NCBI RefSeq assembly: GCF_021504595.1 | Contig: NZ_JACSGT010000001.1 | Coordinates: forward strand, 62,001 to 126,000 | DNA: 64,000 nucleotides | Source of the DNA: Chryseobacterium indicum | Lineage (GTDB): Bacteria; Bacteroidota; Bacteroidia; Flavobacteriales; Weeksellaceae | Reading direction: 5' to 3' | In this document: positions 51,841-60,202 of the stretch, in pieces | Layout of the letters: each line of letters opens with the position of its first letter | Position numbering within the stretch: the first letter of the stretch is position 1 | Notes under the pieces: model-generated | Database searches by the model: none | Told to the model about the DNA's origin: nothing | Seen by the model: the letters and a program-made list of their open reading frames with translations, nothing else | Position numbers and translations under genes: made by a program

Positions 51841-52839
51841 TTATGCCTGTTGTGCTAAATATTCTGTATAAAACTCCTGCGTTTCTTTAATCAGCGCATC
51901 CATTTCTTCTAAAGTGAATACTTCTAAAAATTTCTTTCTGAAATCTTTAAAGTGAGGAACTCCACGGAAATAATTGCTGTAATGCTGTCTCATTTCCACC
52001 AGTCCTAATCTTTCGCCTTTCCATTCTGCACTCCATTCTGCATGCTGACGAACCGCCAGTAAACGGTCTTCAATGGCAGGAGCCGGTAAATGCTCTCCGG
52101 TTTTAAAGAAATGCTTGATTTCGTTAAAAATCCAGGGATATCCAATCGCTGCACGACCAATCATGATTCCGTCGCAGGCATATTTCTGTTTGTATTCTAA
52201 CGCTTTCTCAGGAGAATCAATATCACCATTTCCGAAAATCGGGATTTCAATATTAGGATTTTGCTTAATTCTTGAAATATGTTCCCAGTCTGCTTCGCCT
52301 TTGTACATCTGCGCGCGGGTTCTCGCATGAATGGTTAATGCTTTGATACCTGTTTCCTGAAGACGCTCTGCCACTTCATCAATATTAATGGAAGTGCTGT
52401 CCCAGCCTAAACGTGTTTTTACCGTTACAGGAAGACTTGTAGACCGTACTACGGCTTTGGTAAGACGAACCATCAGATCAATATCCTTCAAAACTCCTGC
52501 TCCAGCTCCTTTGCACACCACTTTTTTTACAGGACATCCGAAATTGATATCGACAAGATCCGGATTTACCGTTTCCACAATTCTTGCAGACATAGCCATC
52601 GCTTCTTCATCACCTCCAAAAATCTGAATTCCGACAGGTCTTTCGTAGTCGAAAATATCAAGTTTCTTACGGCTCTTGATGGCATCACGAATTAGCCCTT
52701 CCGAAGAGATAAACTCCGAATACATTAAATCTGCTCCGTGCATTTTGCAGAGTCTTCTGAACGGCGGATCACTCACATCTTCCATCGGTGCAAGCAAAAG
52801 CGGAAATTCCGGCAGTTCTATATTGCCAATTTTTATCAT
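51841..52839 (-). CDS. dusB: tRNA-dihydrouridine synthase (DusB-type)
   Basis: A 332-residue FMN enzyme. LAPMEDVSDPPFRRLC is the flavin-binding start, NFGCPVKKVVCKGAGAG contains the catalytic C109, and TIHARTRAQMYKG and FGNGDIDSPEKA complete the TIM barrel. A helical tRNA-binding domain follows. It reduces uridines of the tRNA D-loop. The match to the DusB/NifR3 group is good. The minus-strand box TAAATTTG at 52844-52851 ends 4 bases before the ATG, so its mRNA is probably leaderless. Confidence 0.93.
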   Translation of the reverse strand: MIKIGNIELPEFPLLLAPMEDVSDPPFRRLCKMHGADLMYSEFISSEGLIRDAIKSRKKLDIFDYERPVGIQIFGGDEEAMAMSARIVETVNPDLVDINFGCPVKKVVCKGAGAGVLKDIDLMVRLTKAVVRSTSLPVTVKTRLGWDSTSINIDEVAERLQETGIKALTIHARTRAQMYKGEADWEHISRIKQNPNIEIPIFGNGDIDSPEKALEYKQKYACDGIMIGRAAIGYPWIFNEIKHFFKTGEHLPAPAIEDRLLAVRQHAEWSAEWKGERLGLVEMRQHYSNYFRGVPHFKDFRKKFLEVFTLEEMDALIKETQEFYTEYLAQQA

Positions 52840-52843
52840 GGTG

Positions 52844-52851
52844 CAAATTTA
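52844..52851 (-). promoter_or_regulatory. -7 box (TAAATTTG) directly before the dusB ATG
   Basis: Only CACC separates the box from the ATG. Transcription starting a few bases after the box would begin at or next to the start codon. Confidence 0.6.
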
Positions 52852-52958
52852 CGAATTTCTGAGCATTTCAGAATTTGATAATTTCTATTAATGTAATTGC
52901 TGTCAATAAGAAGTGCAGAAAATGAAAATCTTCCGGAAAATTATAATACTAAGCAAGA

Positions 52959-53029
52959 AATCTAAAACCCTCAAATCCTCAAACTCTCCAACACAAAAAC
53001 TCTCCAACTCAAAAACCTCCGACTTTAGA
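52959..53029. repeat. CTCAAACTCTCCAAC-type low-complexity tract
   Basis: G-poor, C/A/T-rich words (ACCCTCAAATCCTCAAACTC, then CTCTCCAACTCAAAAACCTC) run from 52959 to the end of the outer-membrane protein gene at 53025. It is the same word family as the right arm at 42278-42354, in the same orientation. Confidence 0.5.
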
Positions 53030-56000
53030 AACTCGCTTTCACCTGCATACTTCCGATATGAATCGTACGGTCTCCGGAATTTCTGCCTTCATAATTTAAA
53101 TTTAACTGAAGAAAAGAATTAATTGCCTGCTGAATGAAAACACTCCAAACCTGGTTTTTCCCCGGTTTTAATCCGTCCAACATCTGGTTTCCTACAATGC
53201 TGAAATTATTGCCGTTGAAATTATTATTGATGAATGAGAAATTTCCTCTGATAGACGTTTTTCTGCGTTCCCACTGAATGGTTCCCGTAACATCAAAAGC
53301 TTTCAGTAATTCTTCTCCATCCACTCTCTGTTTTTGGCGGAATGCCGAAGAAAGTTCAGCCTGAATGGCATCGGTAAACTTATAGGTTGCTTTTGGTTTG
53401 GTTTCAAAATTATTAAGACGGTAATCTCTCGTTGCAAATAATTGCGAAGAGTTCTTAATGTCATGAACCGAATTTTCCCAGTCAATACGGAATTCTTTAT
53501 TAAACCAATATCCGATATTCAGGAAGTGTGACACCTGTTCGCGTTCTTCATTACTGAAATTGGCATTGATGAGATTGTCATTGGAGATAAAACGGTAATT
53601 TCCGTTCCAACCGGATTTATCGGTCGGACTGAACTGTGCGGAAGCCAGAATATTCTGGTTTTTAAGAATCATGTCATTACTCTTCTCAAAAGGATTCAAA
53701 ACCAAAACCTTATCTTTTTTGAAGAATGAATTTTGTGAATTTAATGAAATATTGAAATTCCAGCGTTTTAAAAATTTATTTTCAGAATTAAAAACAATCG
53801 ACGGATTCACAAATAAAGCGAGCTGAATTTTATTTTTGTTGGAAGGGATATAACGCACAGAATTCGTGTAAATTCTGATGTACTGCGCCAGATCGGAATA
53901 TTCGGCAATTTCAAATTCATCAAGCTGCTGAACGCCATCTCCATTATAATCCGTCCATTTGTAAATTCCCTGTCCGTCCGTCACTTTAATATACTGAAAC
54001 TCTCTTTGGGCTTCCTGTCCGTTCCCAAGTTCATAAAAAGCCTGCAAACGCATTCCGTTCTTGAAAAGCTGCTGATTGTAAAGGATATTTCCTACTACAA
54101 AATCATTATTTCTCGAAAGATCCACATCCTGATTCTGGTAAAAGAATTTTCTGTAGTGGAGTAGGGCATTCAGCGTTGTTTTCTCTGTTTTGATGATCTG
54201 GCTTTCTGCCATAATTCCCAGAATATTGTTCATATTCTGAAGTCGGTTATCTCTCACAGAATCATTGTCGCGCATATAAACTTTCGCCAATAGTTTGGTT
54301 CTTGTGCTGTCTCCTATTTTTTTCTGAACAAAAAGTTCTTTCCAGCTGAAACTGGTAACATCCATCAGTTGCGTATCGTTGTACTTCTTTTCGTTGTGTT
54401 CCATGCTTCCGCCAATCGCCCAGCTTCCCTTTTTGCCGGTAAACTCTGTTGAAGCACCACCTCGGATGAATTTTGTGTCCTGAAGTACAGCATTGGTATT
54501 CAGATAAGATAAATTTCCTTTTGTGAAAAATTTACCGCTGATCCATCCAAAATCCAGATCATTCTTTATGCCTTTATAGGTTTCCTGCTCGTCAAGATAA
54601 TTGATTCTGTAATTTAAGGTAGATTTATTGTTCCATTTATTCAAAAAGCTGAAAATAAATCTGTTCTGCGTTCTTCCGCTGAATTCCTGTGCAAGGTTGA
54701 AATCTCTGGAGAATTCCACATCATTAATGCGGTCTAAAATATGGAACTGCTTGTCTATATATTGATATTCGAAATTCGGCGTTCCTTTCCAGTTATTTTT
54801 GGTGAAGGTTTTATTTCCGAAAATTCTCCAGGCATATCCTATATTTTGTTGAGAATCTTTTGATGAAAATAAATTAACATCATAATTGCTCAAAGAAATA
54901 TCGGCTCCTATTTTTCCGTCTTTCAATAAATATTCCGAATTTACAGAATACACCTGTGATTTTTCCGGTGAAGGAAGTTTTCTCACGGCACGATAATCTC
55001 CCATGTTGGGACCAACGTATGCGAAAACACGTCCGTTGTTGGTGGTCTGCGTAATTTTATAGTCTCCTAAATTAGCTCCGAAATAGGTGTAAGAAACACT
55101 GTACAAAGTTTGTGTGGCATCGGTTGAAAACTCATAATAATTTCCTCCCGAACCCTGAACCAGCTTATACAAAATCTTATTGACATCATATTCTGTAACC
55201 ACTCCGGAAGGAGCATACATTAAATTAGGATTGTTTCCGGCTTCTGCAAGAATATGCTGATCTTCCTGTGAAAGATTTAAAGACAACGGTGCATTTTTAT
55301 TGTCGTTTTCCATAAACCAGTTCAGTCCGAGTTTTAGTTTTTCTCTTTTATGCTCAACCTTTCCGGTAAATAAATATCTGGAATAATTTCTGTTGGTATA
55401 GTTATACGATATGGTAATGAAATTCTGTTGGAAAATCGGTCGGAAACTGGTAAAAGTAACTTCTCCGGTGTTGTAATTGATGATGTAATCCTGATTTTCA
55501 CCACGCTTCATGAGAATACCATCGATGAAAACCTGTTCAGAACCTGAAATTAAGGTGATAAACTGTTCGCCATTTTTTCCGGTTAAACGGTAAGGTCCTT
55601 GATTTCCTTCCACCCCCTGAAAACGGATTCTGTGAAATTCACTTCGCGCAACGCCCATCGAAACATCCACAAATGTTTTGTTTTCTTTCCCGAATTCTGT
55701 CTGAAATTCGAGTCCCATGCTTCTTCGCTGATATTTAGCGAAATAATTTTTAGCTTCAACCAAATCCAGATGTCCCGCTCTCAATATCGATTTATCCTTG
55801 ATATTGAGCTGCATATAAATTTTGTCGAATTCTTCAAGCGTTTGTGTATATCCATCCGCCTGAATCGGGAGATTGTGATCCGAAATACTTGCAAGAATAG
55901 TTACATCTTTCGAAAGTCTTCCGGAAATCTGCAAATCCATAGAACTTTGTACAGATTGCCCTTGATTGTTACCAAATGTAATTCCGCGAATGATAGATCC

Positions 56001-56273
56001 TTTGGAGTTTAATTCTCCTAAAAATCTTTTTTTATCATTTTTTGCAAGAACACCTTCATCTACAATAATTCTGTTATTGGTTTTTATAAAATCCAACGTA
56101 TCTTTTGCGAAAATATCCTGCTCAAATCTGGCTGCGAGAATGCTGTCCTGTTTAAGACTGTCATTTTTAAGATTGGATTGTGGAAGATTGGGATTTTTCC
56201 ATGTAAATATCTGGGCATTTCCTGAAAACATGCCCACGAACAACAATACGAATATCAGAATAAAATTTCGCAA
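53025..56273 (-). CDS. Very large outer-membrane beta-barrel protein, Bacteroidota-specific
   Basis: A 1082-residue protein with a signal peptide (MRNFILIFVLLFVGMFSGNA). A conserved N-terminal block (SIIRGITFGNNQGQSVQSSM, then ISDHNLPIQADGYTQTLEEF) follows, then a long run of beta strands ending GSMQVKASF. I recall the N-terminal block from other long outer-membrane proteins of this phylum, but no function is known. About residue 775 there is an EF-hand-like loop (DYNGDGVQQLDEFE) that could bind calcium. No TonB box or plug is evident. The start is TTG at 56273: a stop lies two codons upstream, and the next ATG would cut the signal peptide. Confidence 0.75.
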   Translation of the reverse strand: MRNFILIFVLLFVGMFSGNAQIFTWKNPNLPQSNLKNDSLKQDSILAARFEQDIFAKDTLDFIKTNNRIIVDEGVLAKNDKKRFLGELNSKGSIIRGITFGNNQGQSVQSSMDLQISGRLSKDVTILASISDHNLPIQADGYTQTLEEFDKIYMQLNIKDKSILRAGHLDLVEAKNYFAKYQRRSMGLEFQTEFGKENKTFVDVSMGVARSEFHRIRFQGVEGNQGPYRLTGKNGEQFITLISGSEQVFIDGILMKRGENQDYIINYNTGEVTFTSFRPIFQQNFITISYNYTNRNYSRYLFTGKVEHKREKLKLGLNWFMENDNKNAPLSLNLSQEDQHILAEAGNNPNLMYAPSGVVTEYDVNKILYKLVQGSGGNYYEFSTDATQTLYSVSYTYFGANLGDYKITQTTNNGRVFAYVGPNMGDYRAVRKLPSPEKSQVYSVNSEYLLKDGKIGADISLSNYDVNLFSSKDSQQNIGYAWRIFGNKTFTKNNWKGTPNFEYQYIDKQFHILDRINDVEFSRDFNLAQEFSGRTQNRFIFSFLNKWNNKSTLNYRINYLDEQETYKGIKNDLDFGWISGKFFTKGNLSYLNTNAVLQDTKFIRGGASTEFTGKKGSWAIGGSMEHNEKKYNDTQLMDVTSFSWKELFVQKKIGDSTRTKLLAKVYMRDNDSVRDNRLQNMNNILGIMAESQIIKTEKTTLNALLHYRKFFYQNQDVDLSRNNDFVVGNILYNQQLFKNGMRLQAFYELGNGQEAQREFQYIKVTDGQGIYKWTDYNGDGVQQLDEFEIAEYSDLAQYIRIYTNSVRYIPSNKNKIQLALFVNPSIVFNSENKFLKRWNFNISLNSQNSFFKKDKVLVLNPFEKSNDMILKNQNILASAQFSPTDKSGWNGNYRFISNDNLINANFSNEEREQVSHFLNIGYWFNKEFRIDWENSVHDIKNSSQLFATRDYRLNNFETKPKATYKFTDAIQAELSSAFRQKQRVDGEELLKAFDVTGTIQWERRKTSIRGNFSFINNNFNGNNFSIVGNQMLDGLKPGKNQVWSVFIQQAINSFLQLNLNYEGRNSGDRTIHIGSMQVKASF

Positions 56274-56356
56274 ATCTTAAAAATAATGCGTAAAAATACT
56301 TAAAAATACTTTATGGAAAGGGTTTTAGTATTATTAACAGAAAATTAACCTAATTA

Positions 56357-56388
56357 TTGCATTACTAAAAAAAAATGGCGTAATTTTG
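56357..56388 (+). promoter_or_regulatory. Consensus promoter of the lamin-tail protein gene
   Basis: TTG (56357-56359), 21 bases, TAATTTTG (56381-56388). The leader to the ATG is about 30 bases. Confidence 0.7.
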
Positions 56389-56422
56389 GCTTGTAAATTA
56401 TTAATAATTAAATTTTTAAATC

Positions 56423-57250
56423 ATGAAAAAGATTTTTACTATTTTGGGTGTTGTAGTTGCAGGTATTTCTGCAAATGCACAAATCGTAATTAATGAAGTT
56501 TATGGAGGTGGTGGAAATTCTGGTGCGCCATATAAAAATGACTTCATCGAATTAAAAAATATCGGCTCCACAACTGTTACTTTAACGGGTGCATATATAC
56601 AATATGCTTCAGCAACAGGAACATTCAATGGTGGTACAAGTACACATTCTTTGCCTGATATTACTTTAGCACCCGGAAAAACTTATTTAATTGCTGAGGC
56701 TGGAGGAGCTAATGGTGTAGACCTGCCAACTGCTGATGCAACAGGAACGATTAATATGTCAGGAACTGCAGGTAAAGTTGCTTTAACTTCAAGCGCAACT
56801 TCAATCACCTCTGCAACAGGTTCTACAGTGATTGATTTTGTAGGATTTGGTGCTACTGCAAACTTATACGAAGGTACAGGACCTGCTCCAGCACCATCAA
56901 ATACGACTTCAATCTCAAGAAGCTCTGGTGATACTAATAATAATGCTACAGATTTTGTTACTGGTGCTCCAACTCCGCAAAATTCTTCCTCAGGAACTTT
57001 AGCTGTTACAGATTTATCTACAGTAAAAGGAGGTAACTTCGTTAAAAACACTTTCGTTAAGAATGATGAGATTACTTTCGGATCTGCAGCTAAAGATGTA
57101 AAAGTATACGATATGTTAGGACAAATTGTTAAAACAGCTTCAGTAAAAGAAAATGAGTCTGTAAGCGTTGCTGAATTACAAAAAGGAAATTACATTGTAA
57201 CAGGTACTGTAAACAATAAACCAGTTTCTCAAAAAATCCTGAAAGACTAA
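56423..57250 (+). CDS. Secreted lamin-tail-domain protein with T9SS sorting tail
   Basis: A 275-residue protein with a signal peptide (MKKIFTILGVVVAGISANAQ). The lamin-tail domain (LTD; IVINEVYGGGGNSGAPYKND, then FIELKN, and later GKTYLIAEAGG) fills about residues 20-150. A Ser/Thr/Gly-rich link leads to a C-terminal T9SS type A domain (VKVYDMLGQIVKTASVKENE, then LQKGNYIVTG, ending KILKD). LTD proteins in Bacteroidota are exported, often with nucleases, but this one has no catalytic domain. It is probably a surface or secreted binding protein. It has its own promoter and terminator. Confidence 0.88.
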   Translation: MKKIFTILGVVVAGISANAQIVINEVYGGGGNSGAPYKNDFIELKNIGSTTVTLTGAYIQYASATGTFNGGTSTHSLPDITLAPGKTYLIAEAGGANGVDLPTADATGTINMSGTAGKVALTSSATSITSATGSTVIDFVGFGATANLYEGTGPAPAPSNTTSISRSSGDTNNNATDFVTGAPTPQNSSSGTLAVTDLSTVKGGNFVKNTFVKNDEITFGSAAKDVKVYDMLGQIVKTASVKENESVSVAELQKGNYIVTGTVNNKPVSQKILKD

Positions 57251-57276
57251 TTTAGCTCTTAAGCATTAAAATAAAT

Positions 57277-57309
57277 AAAAGCCTCAGATTTCAAATCTGA
57301 GGCTTTTTT
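57277..57309. terminator. Bidirectional terminator after the lamin-tail protein gene
   Basis: A 12-bp stem AAAAGCCTCAGA/TCTGAGGCTTTT with loop TTTCAAA and a T run, between convergent genes. Confidence 0.88.
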
Positions 57310-57331
57310 ATGAAGTAATTTCAGTTATTTT

Positions 57332-60148
57332 TTAATACCAGCCTCTTCTCGCTGCATTAATAATGGAACTCAGATTAAGAATTAAAGTATATCTTATTCT
57401 TTTTCCGTAATCTTTAAAGCCGGGTTCGAAACCTAAAGAAGATTGCACCGGAAGATAAATTTCAAGAAAATCCGGGATAATTCTCACTTTTACCCCGCTG
57501 TCCCAAATAAATTTCGTCGATTGATTTTTGTTATCGTAAATTCCGGCATCCGCATACACATGGAAAATTTTCCACACACTTGTATCTACATTTACCGAAG
57601 TAATCCATTTATTTACGCTTCCGGGAATGAACGATTTAAATCCTCCGTCTGCCAAAACATACTGCTGGGAAAGAATTCCCCCCGTTGCACTCTGTCCCAG
57701 TAAATTATAGGAAAAAGAATAGTCTGAAACTCTGGAAATCCCGTAATTGAAAGTATTGTTTCTTGTATTGTTCTTAATGAAATATCCTGCAAATAATCTT
57801 ACACTCAGTTTCTGCCTTGGCGCAAATTCCCATCGGTAGAAGCCTTCTGCTGTTACTTTATGAAAATCTTCCATCCATTGTGTGCTTACGCCCAAACTTT
57901 TTTCATGAATACTCTGGCTGTCGTTATATCCATATCCAACGCTCCATAGATTATACCGGTCATAGTCGTTATTGGAAATCATCAACGCATTAAGGTCTCT
58001 TTCAAAATAATTATAAGAAACGCCTAAACTTCTGCTCACCGTACTTCTCGGATTTTTTCGGAAATTTAAATTTGAATAAATAGAAGCTTTTCGGTAGGCA
58101 AGATCATAATCATAATGAAAATAAGAACCGGAAACTCCGAAAGTCAGGCTTCGGATAATACTTTCAGCGGGAAGAAATGAGTAAGCAATAGCTCCTGAAC
58201 CTGTAAGCTTTCCTGTTCCGGTACTGTAAGTCGGAGTAAGTGAATATAGAAACTTCTGATCAAAAAACGACTGATTTTTAAAGTTAAATCCGATCAGAAA
58301 TTTATCATATGTATTGCTGAAACGTACTCTCGGATTGATGTAAATTTCATTGAATTCAGGATTCGGAATATCTTTAATCAGTTTAAGCTTTATTTTCCGC
58401 ATATTGGAAAAGAAACCTTTTGCATACAGAAAATTATCTCTGTAATTTGCTTCAGGGAAAATATAATCGTCATTCAGCGTTATTTTATAGGTGTCTAAAG
58501 CAGGAATAGAAAAGTTTTTTGACTTTTGATTTTCCTCTGTTTCAACCCAATATTCTGTGGTTTTACCATTTTTTGACGTTGTCTGCAATTTTACCGGAAT
58601 GTTTGCATCTGTATTTTTATGAATGGTTACATTCAGCGAATCGCCTTCTCTTTTAAATTTTCTCAGCTTAAAATTTACCCTGTTTTTATGCTCAAGAAAT
58701 TCCGGGAGGTAGGCTGTTCTCTTATCTTTTTCTGCCAATTCTTTTAAAAAATCAGCAGGATTAATCTCTTTATCGGTATTTTTAGCAATGAAATCTTTTA
58801 CAAGAGCTTCAAAATTTCCGTAACCCATTTTGTCGGCGGAATAATTGAAAAGCGTTCCAGTTTCAAAATTACTGATTGCCATGTCATTAAAATTACTCAG
58901 GTCAGAATAATTTTCATCAATTTTCTGATCTAGATTCTGAGACATAATGTATTGATATGCCAAACCATATCTTTCGGTCAGTTTTACATCCGAAGCATGA
59001 AATAATTTTAAAGGTTTTACACCGAAAATTTTCGTTTCCGGTAAACTCCCCAGTAATTTTGTATTGGCATAGAATTTTTTGAGGTACTGAATTTCCAGAT
59101 AAGATTTCAGTCCGTTTCGAAACCAGTGATGATCCTGTTGGTCGGTAATGATAATTTCATCTAAAACTTTTTTGGCGACAATTCCGAAATAATCAAGATC
59201 TGTTTTTTCAGCATCGGTAAAAAGCTGAAATCTGAATTTCCAGAAGGTAATATCATTATTTCCGAAAAAATCTTCTTTACTCCTGAATTTATCTGAAATA
59301 AAAATTCTTTCAGGAATCGATCCTACTCTTTCCTTGATAAATTTTAAATGAAGTGGAAGGTAAAATTCCAGACTTTCTTTTTCTTCAGGCTTTAAATTAT
59401 AACCGAATTTAATTTCCGTATGAATATCATTTGTATTGATATTAATGGAAGGATACTCATTTTGTGAAATCAGAAACTCAGGATCAGAATCCAGATAACC
59501 GTTGAAGGAATTGATCTGTGTCTGTAAAAGATTACTTTCTGCAATATAATTAACAGGAAGATCTAAGTTTACCGTCCAGAATGTATTATAACTTACGGTT
59601 TCTTCGATGTCGGCATAATCTCTTTTGGAAATATTGTCCGGATCAAAGCGATCCGGAACAATAAAGAAATATTTTAACGCTACATTGTTATCAGAAGTTC
59701 CATATCCTGTAAATTTCTTATCAGGAAGCTGAATCTGATATTGTAGCTGAAGTTTTACTTTTTCTCCGGGTTTCAGAGCTTCTTTCAAAGGAAGAAAAAT
59801 ATTTTCTTCTGAAGTTTCTCCAACAGGAATTTCTTCACCTGAATTTTTAACCTGTAAATTCAGCAGTTTACCCAGTTCATTTTTTTTGGCAAAATGAAGA
59901 TCGGTATTTCTGTCTTCCAGCTTTCGGTAGACCAGAGAAGTTCCGCGCCTGTTGTAAGCGGCGACCCAATTCAAAAGCTTAATGGTGTTAAGATCTTTCT
60001 CCGAATTATTGAAATACACGATTTCTTCGGTTACATCGAGCATCTTTTTATCCTGAGATAATTTAGCTCCGATATAAATACTATCTTTCTGTGCAGAAAC
60101 TTCTGCAACACCTAAAAACAAAATAAGACAAATACTGATTCTTTTCAA
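57332..60148 (-). CDS. M1-aminopeptidase-like domain fused to an outer-membrane barrel, zinc ligands missing
   Basis: A 938-residue protein with a signal peptide (MKRISICLILFLGVAEVSAQ). Residues about 25-480 resemble the M1 (gluzincin) peptidase layout: a beta-rich N-terminal domain, then a helical part with DHHWFRNGLKSYLEIQYLKK, where active M1 enzymes read WLNEGFAtYlE. The zinc-binding glutamate is N here, and the place of HExxH reads GIVAK, so it cannot be an active M1 peptidase. Residues about 560-938 are beta strands typical of an outer-membrane barrel. The start is TTG at 60148, as no ATG precedes the signal peptide. The function is unknown. Confidence 0.68.
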   Translation of the reverse strand: MKRISICLILFLGVAEVSAQKDSIYIGAKLSQDKKMLDVTEEIVYFNNSEKDLNTIKLLNWVAAYNRRGTSLVYRKLEDRNTDLHFAKKNELGKLLNLQVKNSGEEIPVGETSEENIFLPLKEALKPGEKVKLQLQYQIQLPDKKFTGYGTSDNNVALKYFFIVPDRFDPDNISKRDYADIEETVSYNTFWTVNLDLPVNYIAESNLLQTQINSFNGYLDSDPEFLISQNEYPSININTNDIHTEIKFGYNLKPEEKESLEFYLPLHLKFIKERVGSIPERIFISDKFRSKEDFFGNNDITFWKFRFQLFTDAEKTDLDYFGIVAKKVLDEIIITDQQDHHWFRNGLKSYLEIQYLKKFYANTKLLGSLPETKIFGVKPLKLFHASDVKLTERYGLAYQYIMSQNLDQKIDENYSDLSNFNDMAISNFETGTLFNYSADKMGYGNFEALVKDFIAKNTDKEINPADFLKELAEKDKRTAYLPEFLEHKNRVNFKLRKFKREGDSLNVTIHKNTDANIPVKLQTTSKNGKTTEYWVETEENQKSKNFSIPALDTYKITLNDDYIFPEANYRDNFLYAKGFFSNMRKIKLKLIKDIPNPEFNEIYINPRVRFSNTYDKFLIGFNFKNQSFFDQKFLYSLTPTYSTGTGKLTGSGAIAYSFLPAESIIRSLTFGVSGSYFHYDYDLAYRKASIYSNLNFRKNPRSTVSRSLGVSYNYFERDLNALMISNNDYDRYNLWSVGYGYNDSQSIHEKSLGVSTQWMEDFHKVTAEGFYRWEFAPRQKLSVRLFAGYFIKNNTRNNTFNYGISRVSDYSFSYNLLGQSATGGILSQQYVLADGGFKSFIPGSVNKWITSVNVDTSVWKIFHVYADAGIYDNKNQSTKFIWDSGVKVRIIPDFLEIYLPVQSSLGFEPGFKDYGKRIRYTLILNLSSIINAARRGWY

Positions 60149-60165
60149 AATTCCTGATAAAGTAT

Positions 60166-60196
60166 CAAATATAACTTATTTTGCAGAGATTCCGCA
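60166..60196 (-). promoter_or_regulatory. Consensus promoter of the M1-like/barrel gene
   Basis: Minus strand TTG (at 60194-60196), 20 bases, TATATTTG (60166-60173). It supports the TTG start at 60148 with a leader of about 13 bases. Confidence 0.7.
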
Positions 60197-60202
60197 AAGA
60201 TT

